NCBI GenBank assembly: GCA_027491235.1
Contig: JAIXWO010000022.1
Span: 590,102 to 654,101 of the forward strand
Length of the DNA stretch: 64,000 bases
Direction: 5' to 3'
Origin: Sphingomonadales bacterium
GTDB taxonomy: Bacteria > Pseudomonadota > Alphaproteobacteria > Sphingomonadales > Sphingomonadaceae
The translations under genes were made by a program, and so were the position numbers. This document shows positions 35,297-45,397 of this stretch, piece by piece. The first letter of the stretch is position 1, and every line of letters starts with the position of its first letter. The notes beneath the pieces are model-generated. The model ran no database searches, had not been told where the DNA came from, and saw nothing but the letters and a program-made list of their open reading frames with translations.

Positions 35297-36796
35297 TCAA
35301 CCAAACGCCTTATCCAAGAGCGCCTGAGTGGATGCATCGAAGATCATGTTGCCGCCTTCAATACCCTTGGCCATTTCCTTGCCGAGTTCGACGCCGAACT
35401 GATCGAACGGGTTAATGCCGAGCAGGACTGCGTTGGCGAAGGTGCGGTGCTCGTAAAAGGCCAGCAGTGCACCAAGGCTGCGTGGATCGATATCGGGCAA
35501 CAAGATCGTCGTCGATGGGCGGTCGCCAGCATAGGCGCGTGCCGGATCTTCACTGGCTTTGCCTGCCATCAGCGCCGCGCCTTGAGCAAAGCAGTTGCCG
35601 AGCAACTGACGGTGGTGAGCGTCGTCAAATTCATGGCCGGGATCGATCGAGGCAATGAACTCAACCGGGACCAAACGTGTGCCCTGATGCAGCAATTGGA
35701 ACACTGCATGCTGCGCGTCTGTGCCGACGCCACCCCATGTGATCGCGCCTGTATTGGCATCCAATGGCTTTCCGTCGAAGGTCACGCTCTTCCCGTTCGA
35801 TTCCATCTCCAGCTGCTGGAGGTAGGACGGAAGCAGACGCAGCCGTTCATCATAAGCGAACACGCCGCGCGTTTCGGCATCACGGCCGAGCGAATAATAT
35901 TGGTCAACGAAGGCCGCCAGTAGCGGTGCATTCCGTTCCGGCGGGGCCAAACGGAAATGCCGGTCCATGGCGGCCGCACCCTCCAGCATCTCCTCAAAGG
36001 CCGTCCAGCCGAGCGCGAGCGCCGCAGGGAAGCCAATGCTGGACCATAGCGAATAACGACCACCGACGGTTTCTGAGAACGGCAGGATGCGGGTTTCATC
36101 AACGCCCCAATCAAAGGCGCCTTGCGGATTGGCCGTCAGCGCAATCACCCGACCATTGGCATCCTCCACGCCGGCCTCGACCATCCAGCCCAATGCGCTT
36201 TCGGCATTGAGCATGGTTTCGGTGGTGGTGAAGGTTTTCGATGCGATGACGATCAGTGTCTTGTGCGGATCAAATCCAGAAATCGCTTCTTTAAGGGCCG
36301 CGCCATCCACGTTTGAGACGACAGCGACGTCATAGCGGCCTATGTCCCGCCCCAAGGCGTCCACGAGCAAGTCCGGCCCCAAGGCGGAGCCGCCAATGCC
36401 GATGTGCAGCACATGGCGGATATCCCCCAATGCGCCTGCCTCAATCGCTTCAATCAGTGCGCGCATGCGGCCATGGAGTTGCTTGGCGAGGGCCACGGAG
36501 TCGGGCGCACCCTCCCCGCGTTCAGCTGTATGTTCGGCTGCCCGGTTCTCGGTCGGGTTGGCGATCCGCCCGCCAAACAAATCATCCCGCCGGGCATCGA
36601 GCCCCATCGCCTTGGCGATGCCGACAAAGTTGGCGATCAGCTCCGGCGTCAGGTGAGTCTTTGAAAAGTCGAAATAAATGTCCTGCTCGGTCAACGAAAG
36701 GTTGGCCAAACGATCAGGGTCAACCGCAAACAATTCGGACAAGCGGGGCGTGCTGCCAGACTTCAAAAACCCGAAACGTTCGCGCAAACCGGACAT
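35297..36796 (-). CDS. pgi: glucose-6-phosphate isomerase
   Basis: The 499-residue protein carries the two SIS signatures: 'HIGIGGSALGPDLLVDAL', 'SKTFTTTETMLN', 'GRYSLWSSIGFPAALALGW' and 'LQQLEMESNGKSV'. It interconverts glucose-6-phosphate and fructose-6-phosphate. GGAG lies 5 bp before the ATG. It is monocistronic, divergent from lepB. Confidence 0.97.
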   Translation of the reverse strand: MSGLRERFGFLKSGSTPRLSELFAVDPDRLANLSLTEQDIYFDFSKTHLTPELIANFVGIAKAMGLDARRDDLFGGRIANPTENRAAEHTAERGEGAPDSVALAKQLHGRMRALIEAIEAGALGDIRHVLHIGIGGSALGPDLLVDALGRDIGRYDVAVVSNVDGAALKEAISGFDPHKTLIVIASKTFTTTETMLNAESALGWMVEAGVEDANGRVIALTANPQGAFDWGVDETRILPFSETVGGRYSLWSSIGFPAALALGWTAFEEMLEGAAAMDRHFRLAPPERNAPLLAAFVDQYYSLGRDAETRGVFAYDERLRLLPSYLQQLEMESNGKSVTFDGKPLDANTGAITWGGVGTDAQHAVFQLLHQGTRLVPVEFIASIDPGHEFDDAHHRQLLGNCFAQGAALMAGKASEDPARAYAGDRPSTTILLPDIDPRSLGALLAFYEHRTFANAVLLGINPFDQFGVELGKEMAKGIEGGNMIFDASTQALLDKAFG

Positions 36797-36860
36797 GACT
36801 TCTCCTGATCGATATACCGCCTGACTTGACGGCTCGCCGCTGCCCCATCACAGCGTGCGC

Positions 36861-37703
36861 ATGAGCGATACACAGATCGATGCAACCCCGAAAGGTGACG
36901 CCAGCGTCAAAGCTGACAAACCATCCGAGACGCGCGAATTCATGGTCTTTCTGGCCAAGCTCGCGATCTTCGTGTTCATCCTGCGCAGCTTCATCATGGC
37001 GCCGTTCAGCATCCCTTCGGAATCCATGCTGCCGCGCCTGATGATCGGCGACTATCTGATCGTGTCGAAATGGAATTATGGCTATTCACGCTATTCGCTT
37101 CCCTTTGGCCTACCGCTGTTTGAAGGCCGCATTCTTGGCAGCTTGCCAGAACGCGGCGATGTCGCGGTGTTTAAAGCGCCGCCGGGCAATCAAGTGGACT
37201 ATATCAAACGCGTCATCGGGCTGCCCGGGGATATGATCCAGATGCGTCAGGGGCAGCTGTTCATCAACGACAAGCCGGTTCCCAAGGTCCGCGTGGCCGA
37301 TATGGTGGAACGTCAGACACCCTATATGCAGTGCTTCGCGCCGGAATATTCCAAGGTCGCCGCAGACGGCACGCCGGTCTGTTCCTATCCACGATATCGC
37401 GAAACGCTCCCCAATGGGCGCAGCTACTATGTCCTTGACCTCATCCCCAATGGACCGGCGGATTCGACGGAGATTTACACGGTACCCGAAGACCATCTGT
37501 TCATGATGGGCGACAATCGCGATAACAGCCTCGACAGCCGCTTTCCTGCGCAAGATGGTGGCGGCATCGGCATTGTGCCGGCTGAAAATCTGGTTGGCCG
37601 CGCGATGATTGGGGTATTCTCGACTGATGGGTCTGCCAACTGGTTCCTGCCTTGGACGTGGTTCACCGCTGCCCGATGGAACCGGATAGGCGAGACGTTT
37701 TGA
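36861..37703 (+). CDS. lepB: signal peptidase I
   Basis: The ATG at 36861 gives 280 residues; the GTG at 36855 is an alternative. One membrane helix (about 30-50) precedes the Ser-Lys dyad: S55 in 'PSESMLP' and K116 in 'DYIKRVIGLPGD'. The late box 'MGDNRDNSLDSR' is also present. It removes signal peptides on the periplasmic face. It heads lepB-rnc-era, an order common in proteobacteria, and its stop overlaps the rnc start. Confidence 0.96.
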   Translation: MSDTQIDATPKGDASVKADKPSETREFMVFLAKLAIFVFILRSFIMAPFSIPSESMLPRLMIGDYLIVSKWNYGYSRYSLPFGLPLFEGRILGSLPERGDVAVFKAPPGNQVDYIKRVIGLPGDMIQMRQGQLFINDKPVPKVRVADMVERQTPYMQCFAPEYSKVAADGTPVCSYPRYRETLPNGRSYYVLDLIPNGPADSTEIYTVPEDHLFMMGDNRDNSLDSRFPAQDGGGIGIVPAENLVGRAMIGVFSTDGSANWFLPWTWFTAARWNRIGETF

Positions 37704-38365
37704 GCAATCTCTCAGCGTGGGTGAAAGACGTCTTCGGCGTCACGCCCAAGGATATATCCCTCTACGAACGCGCGCTGACTCATGGCAGCCATGGCAGCGA
37801 AACCTATGAACGGCTGGAGTTCCTGGGGGATCGTGTGCTCGGCCTTGTTGTCGCCCAGTGGATATACGGCCGCTTTCCCCATGATGCCGAGGGCCAACTC
37901 TCTCAGCGCTTCAACAGTCTTGTTTCTGGCGAGACCTGTGCAGAGGTGGGCCGGACGATCAACCTGTCGTCGCGTATGCGGCTCGGTAAGCAGGCGTTGG
38001 ATGATGGCGCTTATGACAGTGACAATGTCCTGGGCGATGTCGTTGAAGCGCTGATTGGCGCGGTGTTCCTGGAACATGGGCTTGAGGCTGCGGGCGTATT
38101 CATTCGCACGCAGTGGGAGCCGCTGCTTAATGTTCAGCGTTCTGCTCCACGCCATCCTAAGTCGGAATTGCAGGAATGGGCAGCCGCCCACAACCGGCGG
38201 ACACCCGTCTATGAAATCGTTGAGCGTTCTGGGCCGCATCATGCCCCGCGCTTCAAGGTAAAAGTCTCGCTCGGGTCGGCTGGCGAAGCCGCGGCTGAGG
38301 GCAAATCGAAACAAGATGCGGAAACGCAGGCGGCAGCAGCGCTGCTCGAAAGGTTGAAAAAATGA
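37700..38365 (+). CDS. rnc: ribonuclease III
   Basis: The 221-residue enzyme starts at TTG 37700, overlapping the lepB stop (TTGA), giving 'MSNLSAWVKDVFG', as in relatives; an ATG at 37676 would add eight residues. The RNase III signature is 'ERLEFLGDRVLGLVV', with late acidic residues in 'GDVVEALIGAVFLE', followed by a C-terminal dsRNA-binding domain ('PKSELQEWAAAHNRR...SKQDAETQAAAALLERL'). It processes rRNA and other dsRNA. It overlaps era by 4 bp. Confidence 0.94.
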   Translation: MSNLSAWVKDVFGVTPKDISLYERALTHGSHGSETYERLEFLGDRVLGLVVAQWIYGRFPHDAEGQLSQRFNSLVSGETCAEVGRTINLSSRMRLGKQALDDGAYDSDNVLGDVVEALIGAVFLEHGLEAAGVFIRTQWEPLLNVQRSAPRHPKSELQEWAAAHNRRTPVYEIVERSGPHHAPRFKVKVSLGSAGEAAAEGKSKQDAETQAAAALLERLKK

Positions 38366-39255
38366 CGCAGAAATGCGGACTCGTCGCGATTGTCGGCGCA
38401 CCAAATGCAGGCAAGTCGACACTCGTGAACGCGTTGGTCGGCCAGAAAGTCGCCATCGTAAGCCCCAAGGCACAGACAACGCGTGTGCGTCTGATGGGCA
38501 TCGCCATGCACGGCGAAACCCAGATGATGCTCGTCGACACGCCGGGTATATTTGAACCGCACCGCCGGCTGGACCGGGCCATGGTGCAGGCCGCTTGGGG
38601 CGGCACGCAGGATGCAGATGTCATCTTGTTTGTTGTTGATGCCAAGGGCGGCCTCGGCCCGAAGGTCGCGCGCATTGTCGAAGGGCTGCAATCGCGTCCC
38701 GAACCAAAGATCCTCGTCCTCAACAAGGTTGACATCGCGGTGAAGGAAAAGCTGCTCGTTCATGTCGAACGGCTGACCGCGCAAATCGAATTCACCGATG
38801 TGCTCATGGTGAGCGCGGAGACGGGCGACGGGCTCGATGTTCTGAAAGACCTTGTCGCATCCAAATTGCCCGAAGGGACCTGGCACTTCCCCGAAGATCA
38901 GGTGAGTGATGCCTCTGACCGGATGACCGCCGCCGAAATCACGCGCGAGCAACTGTATCTCCAGCTTCACGCTGAACTGCCTTATGCGTCTGTCGTTGAG
39001 ACCGAGAAGTATACCGAGAATCAGGATGGCTCGGTCGATATTTACCAGCAGATCAAGGTGGAGCGCCCGTCTCAGCGTGCGATTATCCTCGGCAAGGGCG
39101 GCGTGCGCCTGAAGGAAATCGGGTCAAAGGCCCGCGCCGAAATCGCCAAGTCGCTCGGCTGCCACGTCCGACTGTTTCTGCACGTGAAGGTTGATCCCAA
39201 ATGGGATGAAGACCGCGGCGTCTATCGTGATCTCGGGCTGGATTGGGTAGAGTAA
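38362..39255 (+). CDS. era: GTPase Era
   Basis: The 297-residue protein has G1 'GAPNAGKS' (12-19), G3 'DTPG', G4 'NKVD', and a C-terminal KH domain around 'RAIILGKGGVRLKEIGSKARAEI'. Era binds 16S rRNA during 30S assembly. It is coupled to rnc by an ATGA-type overlap and abuts the mntP stop convergently, with no space between. Confidence 0.97.
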   Translation: MTQKCGLVAIVGAPNAGKSTLVNALVGQKVAIVSPKAQTTRVRLMGIAMHGETQMMLVDTPGIFEPHRRLDRAMVQAAWGGTQDADVILFVVDAKGGLGPKVARIVEGLQSRPEPKILVLNKVDIAVKEKLLVHVERLTAQIEFTDVLMVSAETGDGLDVLKDLVASKLPEGTWHFPEDQVSDASDRMTAAEITREQLYLQLHAELPYASVVETEKYTENQDGSVDIYQQIKVERPSQRAIILGKGGVRLKEIGSKARAEIAKSLGCHVRLFLHVKVDPKWDEDRGVYRDLGLDWVE

Positions 39256-39807
39256 TCAACCCGCGAGGTGCACCAAGAGGATCCGCACCCCAATTCCGAT
39301 CAGCACCAACCCGCCAATCACTTCGGCCCGTGATCCGAATCTCATTCCAAGCCGTCCACCAAAAGCAGCCCCTGCCCCGCTGGTGACCGCTGTAACAACG
39401 GCAATGACGGTGCAGCTCATCCAGATGGGCTTGGTGAGCAGCGGGAGGGTCAAACCGGCGGCGGCTGCATCAATGCTGGTCGCAATGGCGGCAACAAGTA
39501 GGCCAATAAAGCTGCGCGTTTCGAACGCGGTTTCAGCCTCGTCTCCATCCAGCCCGGCACGCACCATTTGTGCGCCCAGAAAGCCGAGAAGCCCGAACGC
39601 AACCCAATGGTCCACCAATGTAAACCAGCTCCCCGCGATGAGGCTTGCCGCATAGCCGAGCAAAGGCATCGCCCCTTGCGCAATCCCGAAGGCCGCCGCG
39701 ATCCGCACTACAGGCGGGCGTTCATCCCGCGCAGCGACACCAGCAGCAATCGCAACGGCAAAGGCATCGGCAGACAGGCCGAGTGCCAACAGCAAAAGCT
39801 CAATCAT
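39256..39807 (-). CDS. mntP: MntP-family manganese efflux pump
   Basis: The 183-residue protein has six hydrophobic helices in two repeats. Each repeat has a conserved Asp in a helix ('GLSADAFAVAIAAG' and 'ATSIDAAAAGLTLP'), the signature of MntP (former DUF204). It probably exports Mn2+. No yybP-ykoY riboswitch is seen upstream; instead its start overlaps the cobB stop, so it is second in a cobB-mntP pair. Confidence 0.9.
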   Translation of the reverse strand: MIELLLLALGLSADAFAVAIAAGVAARDERPPVVRIAAAFGIAQGAMPLLGYAASLIAGSWFTLVDHWVAFGLLGFLGAQMVRAGLDGDEAETAFETRSFIGLLVAAIATSIDAAAAGLTLPLLTKPIWMSCTVIAVVTAVTSGAGAAFGGRLGMRFGSRAEVIGGLVLIGIGVRILLVHLAG

Positions 39808-40502
39808 GACAACAGGCTATCCACCCAAGCGGGGACAAGTTCCGTCGCGGGGCCAAGGCGACATTCATGGAACATGATGCTGCCCTGTGACGGATCGAGA
39901 TTAAGTTCCAGCGTATGAGCCCCCACGTGACGCGCTGTGCGAACAAAGCCCGCCGCTGGATAAACCGCCCCCGATGTGCCGATGGAGACAAATAGGTCGC
40001 AATCGCGCACCGCCGCGTCAATTTCGTCCATCTGATAGGGCATTTCTCCGAACCAGACGACATCAGGCCGCAGCGCGGGGGTGGCGCAAGCAGGGCAAGG
40101 CGGACGGTGCGCCAGCGGATCACGCCACACAGTGCGTGCGTCACACGCCGAACACCAGGCCGATAGATGTTCACCATGCATATGGATCAGTCGCTTGGCC
40201 CCGGCCCGCTCATGCAAATCGTCCACATTCTGGGTGACAATCAGTAAGTTCCCCTCCCACGCGGCATCCAGCCGTGCGAGTGCGTCGTGCGCGGCATTGG
40301 GTTGCGCCTTCTGGATGTTTTCCCGCCGCATATCGTAAAAGCGCAGCACCAGATCCGGGTCGCGCGCGAAGCCTTCCGGCGTCGCCACATCTTCGATCCG
40401 GTGGCGCTCCCAAAGCCCGCCTGCGCTGCGGAACGTATCAATGCCGCTTTCGGCAGACACGCCTGCGCCGGTCAGGATGACGATATTGCGGATTGAGTTC
40501 AT
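39804..40502 (-). CDS. cobB: NAD-dependent protein deacylase (sirtuin)
   Basis: The 232-residue class III sirtuin has 'LTGAGVSAESGIDTFRSAGGLW' (NAD), 'TQNVDDLHERAG' (catalytic His region), and the zinc pair motifs CSAC and CPAC. It removes acetyl or succinyl groups from lysines; acetyl-CoA synthetase is the classic target and is encoded in this window. AAGG lies 7 bp before the ATG. Confidence 0.94.
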   Translation of the reverse strand: MNSIRNIVILTGAGVSAESGIDTFRSAGGLWERHRIEDVATPEGFARDPDLVLRFYDMRRENIQKAQPNAAHDALARLDAAWEGNLLIVTQNVDDLHERAGAKRLIHMHGEHLSAWCSACDARTVWRDPLAHRPPCPACATPALRPDVVWFGEMPYQMDEIDAAVRDCDLFVSIGTSGAVYPAAGFVRTARHVGAHTLELNLDPSQGSIMFHECRLGPATELVPAWVDSLLS

Positions 40503-40605
40503 GATCTTGCCTTATGGCCAAGGCGCCCTCGCCTCAAGCGGCAGCTTTTCTTTTGGAGGACTTTGGGCCAAGGCTAAGTGCAATCGGAACGAAGGAATGA
40601 CGGGC

Positions 40606-41334
40606 ATGACCTCCATTGGCATTATTGGCAGCAAGGGGCGCATGGGGCAGGCTTTGGTGGTTGCTGCGGAAGAAGCCGGATTGTCTGTCGCCGGAGGCAT
40701 TGATGCAGGGGGTGATCCGATTGCGCTCGCGAAGTTGGCGGATGTCCTCATCGATTTTTCCTCGCCCGCAGCGCTCGTGGCCAATCTTGGCGCAGCGGTT
40801 GCGGCCAACACGCCAATCCTTATCGGGACGACTGGCCTGAATGAAGACCATCACCGTGCAATCGACGATGCGTCCGCGCATGTCGCCGTGCTACAGACGG
40901 GCAATACTTCGCTCGGTGTCACGCTGCTTGCCCGGCTCGTTCAGGAAACCGCGGCCAAGCTGGGGCCGGATTGGGACATTGAGATTGTCGAAATGCACCA
41001 CCGGATGAAGGTCGATGCGCCATCTGGAACCGCCCTCTTGCTTGGTGAAGCTGCGGCCAAGGGCCGTCACATTGATCTTGCCAAGCACAGCGAACGCGGA
41101 CGTGATGGGCATACAGGCGCCCGCGAGGTCGGCGCGATCGGCTTTGCAGCCTTACGCGGCGGGACCGTCGCAGGCGACCACAGCGTTATCTTTGCCGCAG
41201 ACAATGAACGCATCGAGCTTGTCCACCGCGCTGAAAACCGGGCCATCTTTGCCAAGGGTGCCGTGAAGGCCGCGCAGTGGCTGATCCGTCAACCGGCGGG
41301 TCGTTACACGATGGATCAGGTTCTGGGCGTTTAG
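40606..41334 (+). CDS. dapB: 4-hydroxy-tetrahydrodipicolinate reductase
   Basis: The ATG at 40606, 9 bp after AAGGA, gives 242 residues; the ATG at 40597 is too near the Shine-Dalgarno. 'GIIGSKGRMGQAL' binds NAD(P)H and 'EIVEMHHRMKVDAPSGTAL' holds the catalytic His and Lys. It follows DapA in lysine and diaminopimelate synthesis; dapA is at 50073-50948. nth follows after 7 bp. Confidence 0.96.
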   Translation: MTSIGIIGSKGRMGQALVVAAEEAGLSVAGGIDAGGDPIALAKLADVLIDFSSPAALVANLGAAVAANTPILIGTTGLNEDHHRAIDDASAHVAVLQTGNTSLGVTLLARLVQETAAKLGPDWDIEIVEMHHRMKVDAPSGTALLLGEAAAKGRHIDLAKHSERGRDGHTGAREVGAIGFAALRGGTVAGDHSVIFAADNERIELVHRAENRAIFAKGAVKAAQWLIRQPAGRYTMDQVLGV

Positions 41335-41341
41335 GCCGGGC

Positions 41342-42004
41342 ATGAAGAAGGCTGATCTTTTTGAGTTCTACCGGCGGCTGGCAGAGGACAACCCCTCGCC
41401 CGAAACCGAGTTGGCCTATGGGAACAACTACCAGCTTCTGGTCGCGGTTGTGATGTCGGCACAGTCCACGGATGTCGGCGTGAACAAGGCAACACGGCTT
41501 TTGTTTGAGGATGTGAAGACGCCTGCGCAGATGGTGGCGCTCGGTGAGGATGGCTTGAAAGCCCACATCAAGACCATCGGCCTGTTCAATGCGAAAGCGA
41601 AGAACGTCATTGCGCTCTCAGAAATCCTTGTGCGTGATTTTGATGGCGAGGTGCCGGCGGACCGCGATGTGCTGGAAACGCTGCCAGGTGTCGGGCGCAA
41701 AACCGCCAATGTCGTCATGAACACGGCCTTCGGCGCGGAAACCTTCGCTGTGGACACCCACATCTTTCGCGTCGGCAACCGGACGGGATTGGCAAAGGGC
41801 AAAACGCCGCTGGCCGTTGAAAAACAGCTGGACAAGCACACACCCGCGCCCTTCCGGCTCGGCGCGCATCACTGGCTCATCCTGCACGGCCGCTATGTCT
41901 GCAAGGCGCGGACACCGGAATGCTGGCGCTGCATCGTGTCTGATCTCTGCACGTTCAGGTCCAAGACAGAATTGCCGGCTAAACTGTCAAAGATAAAAGG
42001 ATAG
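41342..42004 (+). CDS. nth: endonuclease III (DNA glycosylase/AP lyase)
   Basis: The 220-residue protein has the helix-hairpin-helix 'LPGVGRKTANVV' with the catalytic Lys, 'VDTHIFRVGNRTG' with the catalytic Asp, and a C-terminal 4Fe-4S loop C-x6-C-x2-C-x5-C. It removes oxidised pyrimidines. It directly follows dapB and may be co-transcribed. Confidence 0.96.
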   Translation: MKKADLFEFYRRLAEDNPSPETELAYGNNYQLLVAVVMSAQSTDVGVNKATRLLFEDVKTPAQMVALGEDGLKAHIKTIGLFNAKAKNVIALSEILVRDFDGEVPADRDVLETLPGVGRKTANVVMNTAFGAETFAVDTHIFRVGNRTGLAKGKTPLAVEKQLDKHTPAPFRLGAHHWLILHGRYVCKARTPECWRCIVSDLCTFRSKTELPAKLSKIKG

Positions 42005-42016
42005 AGGAGTCACGCC

Positions 42017-42406
42017 ATGAAGAACCTGATCCTGTTCGCCGTCATTGGGGCGACACTTGCCGCCAGCCCCGCTATCGCCAAAAAACGTGAGGTGCCTGCG
42101 GCCACCACAACAGGCGCTGCCGTCGATTGCATTCCCATTTCTCAAATCCGCGAGAGCCGGGTGCGCAGTGATTCCGTCATTGATTTCCGCACCGCTGGAA
42201 ACAAATGGTACCGTAACACCCTGCCAAATAGTTGCCCCGCTTTGGGGTTTGAAGAGCGCTTCAGCTACCGGACGTCGCTCAACCAACTATGCGCCGTTGA
42301 TACCATTGCCGTACTACAAACCTTTGGCGGCCATTTGCAGGAAGGCCCGCGTTGCGGCCTCGGGAAGTTCCAGCCCGTTGAACTCGCCAAGCTATCCCGC
42401 AAGTAA
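42017..42406 (+). CDS. exported hypothetical protein (DUF6491-like)
   Basis: The 129-residue precursor has a signal peptide (MKNLILFAVIGATLAASPAIA). The mature part includes 'CIPISQIRESRVRSDSVIDFRTAGNKWYRNTLPNSCPALGFEERFSYRTSLNQLCAVDTI', with four cysteines that could form two disulfides. I recall similar sphingomonad proteins as DUF6491. GAGGAG lies 7 bp upstream. Function unknown; a periplasmic role is inferred. Confidence 0.75.
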   Translation: MKNLILFAVIGATLAASPAIAKKREVPAATTTGAAVDCIPISQIRESRVRSDSVIDFRTAGNKWYRNTLPNSCPALGFEERFSYRTSLNQLCAVDTIAVLQTFGGHLQEGPRCGLGKFQPVELAKLSRK

Positions 42407-42472
42407 GGCGGGGCAAATAAACAGCCATTAGGGGTGGCAGCGTCCGCCCGGCTTTGCTAACGGCCTTCTCAA

Positions 42473-42549
<77 letters not shown>

Positions 42550-42577
42550 GCAACTCAGATACTTAGGAAAAAGCGCG

Positions 42578-45220
42578 CTAGCCCAGTAAGGCTTTGATCG
42601 CCGCAATCGCTTCACCGGCCTTAGATCCATCCGGGCCGCCGCCCTGCGCCATTTCGGGCTTCCCGCCGCCACCCTGACCGCCCAGCGTTTCAACGCCGGT
42701 GCGGACAAGATCAACCGCGCTGAAGCGGGCGGTGAGATCATCGGTCACTGTGACGAGCACAGATGCGCGCCCATCATTGACGGTCACGAAGGCTGCAATG
42801 CCGGAGCCAAGCTGCTGCTTGGCATCATTGGCGAGGCCGCGCAGTTCCTTAGGGTCAAGGCCGTCGAAGGTCTGCCCGAGGAACTTGATGCCGCCGACGT
42901 CCTCGGGTTCTGCCGAACCGCCAGCGCCGCCGCCCAAGGCCAAGGCCTTCTTGGTTTCGGCCAGTTCCTTTTCCAGCTTGCGGACCGAGTCCGCCATTGC
43001 AGCCACCCGGGCGGGCACTTCATCAGGATTGGCGCGCAGCTGTGCGGCCACATCCTTCAGCTTGTCTTCCCGATCCGTTAGCCAGAGGCGCGCGGCTTCA
43101 CCCGTCATCGCCTCTAAGCGACGAATGCCAGAGGCAACTGCACCTTCCGAGACGATCTTGAACAGGGCAATGTCGCCCAACGCATCAACATGCGTGCCGC
43201 CGCATAATTCGACCGAATAGGCGTTGCCCTGCGCGCGCGGGCCCATTGTCAGAACGCGGACTTCGTCGCCATATTTCTCACCAAAAAGGGCCAGGGCCCC
43301 CGCGGCAATGGCGTCATCCGGCGTCATGAGGCGCGTCGTCACGGACTGGTTGCCGCGAATTTCCGCGTTCACTTCTGCTTCGACAACGGCAATGTCCTCA
43401 GCAGACAATGCGGCATTATGCGAAAAATCAAAGCGCAGGCGGTCGGCTGCGACCATGCTGCCCTTTTGGGTTACATGCCCGCCGAGACGGTTGCGAAGGG
43501 CTGCATGCAGCAGGTGCGTGGCGGAATGGTTCGCGCGGGTGCGATTGCGCCGGTCGACATCCACGGTCAGCTGGACGGACTGGCCATTCGAAATGGTGCC
43601 GCCGTTTACGGTCACATGATGGGCATGAAGGCGGCCGAGCGGCTTGCCTGTGTCTGCAACGGCAGCCGAAAAACCGTTCTCGCCCGAAATCGTGCCAGCA
43701 TCGCCGGATTGCCCGCCGCTTTCAGCGTAGAAAGGCGTCTGATTGGTCAGGATGATTCCGACATCGCCGGAGGCCAATGTGTCGACACGCTTGCCGTCCT
43801 TGATAAGGGCAATGACCTGCCCTTCACCTTGAGTGCTTACATAGCCTGTGAATTCGGTGCTGCCGAGTTCATCTGCAATATCAAACCAGATGTCGTCAGA
43901 TGCGGTCTCGCCCGATCCCTTCCAGGCGGCGCGGGCCATGGCTTTCTGCTTCGCCATACCCTCATCAAAACCGGCGCGGTCAACGCCCAAGCCCTGAGCG
44001 CGCAGGGCGTCTTCAGTCAGATCATAAGGGAAGCCGTAAGTGTCGTAGAGCTTGAACGCGACATCGCCGCCAAGCACATCGCCCTGCCCCATATTGGCCG
44101 TGGCTTCATCAAGCAGCTTGAGCCCCTTATCGAGCGTCTGACGGAATCGCGTTTCCTCCTGAAGGAGAGTTGCTTCGACCAATGGCTGTGCGCGGACGAG
44201 TTCCGGATAAGCCACACCCATTTCCCCAACGAGCGAGGGCACCAGACGGTGCATCAGCGGGTCCTTGGCGCCGAGCAGGTGCGCGTGGCGCATGGCGCGA
44301 CGCATGATGCGACGCAGCACATAGCCGCGGCCTTCGTTGGACGGGAGCACACCATCGGCAATGAGGAAGCCCGAGGCACGCAGATGGTCTGCAATGACGC
44401 GGTGCGACGCCTTCATGTCGCCATTGGGGTCGCTCTTGGTCAAGTCACAAGACGCGCCGATCAACGCTTTGAATGTGTCGGTATCGTAATTGTCATGGAC
44501 GCCCTGCAGCACGGCCGCGATGCGTTCCAAGCCCATACCTGTGTCGATCGATGGCTTAGGCAGGTTCGTGCGCGTACCGTCCGCCGCTTGGTCGAACTGC
44601 ATGAACACAAGGTTCCAGATTTCGACAAAGCGGTCGCCATCTTCATCCGGGCTACCCGGAGGGCCACCGAAGATGTGATCGCCATGATCGTAGAAGATCT
44701 CGCTGCACGGGCCGCACGGGCCGGTATCGCCCATCGACCAGAAATTGTCGCTGGTCGGGATTCGGATGATGCGGCTTTCCGGCATGCCTGCAATTTTGCG
44801 CCAGAGATCAAAGGCTTCGTCGTCTGTGTGATAGACGGTGACGGTCAGCCGATCTGGGTTGAGACCCCATTCTTTAGTCAGCAGCGTCCAAGCCAGCGTG
44901 ATCGCCTGTTCCTTGAAGTAATCGCCAAAGGAGAAGTTGCCGAGCATTTCAAAGAAGGTGTGATGCCGCGCTGTATAGCCGACATTATCGAGATCATTGT
45001 GCTTCCCGCCGGCACGCACGCATTTCTGCGATGAGGCCGCCGTCGTGAAAGGGCGCGATTCCAAACCGGTAAAGACGTTCTTGAACGGAACCATGCCCGC
45101 ATTGGTGAACATCAAAGTCGGATCATTATGCGGAACGAGCGGCGCGGAGGTCACACGCTCATGTCCGGCAGAGCCGAAATATTCGAGGAAGGAACGGCGG
45201 ATGTCGTTTGTCGAAGTCAT
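42578..45220 (-). CDS. alaS: alanyl-tRNA synthetase
   Basis: The 880-residue class II enzyme has an N-terminal catalytic domain ('[36 protein letters not shown]'). The editing domain has zinc-type '[12 protein letters not shown]' and a later 'CGGTHV', and a C-terminal DHHA1-like region ends the chain. Length is normal. It is convergent with the tRNA-Arg gene and downstream of recA on the same strand, separated from it by the recA terminator. Confidence 0.97.
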   Translation of the reverse strand: MTSTNDIRRSFLEYFGSAGHERVTSAPLVPHNDPTLMFTNAGMVPFKNVFTGLESRPFTTAASSQKCVRAGGKHNDLDNVGYTARHHTFFEMLGNFSFGDYFKEQAITLAWTLLTKEWGLNPDRLTVTVYHTDDEAFDLWRKIAGMPESRIIRIPTSDNFWSMGDTGPCGPCSEIFYDHGDHIFGGPPGSPDEDGDRFVEIWNLVFMQFDQAADGTRTNLPKPSIDTGMGLERIAAVLQGVHDNYDTDTFKALIGASCDLTKSDPNGDMKASHRVIADHLRASGFLIADGVLPSNEGRGYVLRRIMRRAMRHAHLLGAKDPLMHRLVPSLVGEMGVAYPELVRAQPLVEATLLQEETRFRQTLDKGLKLLDEATANMGQGDVLGGDVAFKLYDTYGFPYDLTEDALRAQGLGVDRAGFDEGMAKQKAMARAAWKGSGETASDDIWFDIADELGSTEFTGYVSTQGEGQVIALIKDGKRVDTLASGDVGIILTNQTPFYAESGGQSGDAGTISGENGFSAAVADTGKPLGRLHAHHVTVNGGTISNGQSVQLTVDVDRRNRTRANHSATHLLHAALRNRLGGHVTQKGSMVAADRLRFDFSHNAALSAEDIAVVEAEVNAEIRGNQSVTTRLMTPDDAIAAGALALFGEKYGDEVRVLTMGPRAQGNAYSVELCGGTHVDALGDIALFKIVSEGAVASGIRRLEAMTGEAARLWLTDREDKLKDVAAQLRANPDEVPARVAAMADSVRKLEKELAETKKALALGGGAGGSAEPEDVGGIKFLGQTFDGLDPKELRGLANDAKQQLGSGIAAFVTVNDGRASVLVTVTDDLTARFSAVDLVRTGVETLGGQGGGGKPEMAQGGGPDGSKAGEAIAAIKALLG

Positions 45221-45300
45221 AGCCCAAAGCGCTTAGGCGAGGCTCCGCTTCTACTCAAGCATAACAAGGACATCGCCGCATAAGACCCGCCTCTGCACAC

Positions 45301-45328
45301 AAAAAAGGCCCGCCGGGGCGGGCGGGCC
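45301..45328 (-). terminator. intrinsic terminator of recA
   Basis: On the minus strand GGCCCGCC and GGCGGGCC (45328-45321 and 45314-45307) form an 8-bp stem with a 6-base loop, followed by TTTTTT (45306-45301). Confidence 0.9.
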
Positions 45329-45397
45329 TTTCGTTGCTTGAGACGTAATGGGTATCCTGACGGGGGTCGTGCTGGGGAAAACGACCGCCTTAATATA

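Noticed and set aside
43418..45034. 538-residue frame opposite alaS
   Set aside because: Antisense to a full alanyl-tRNA synthetase with all domains.
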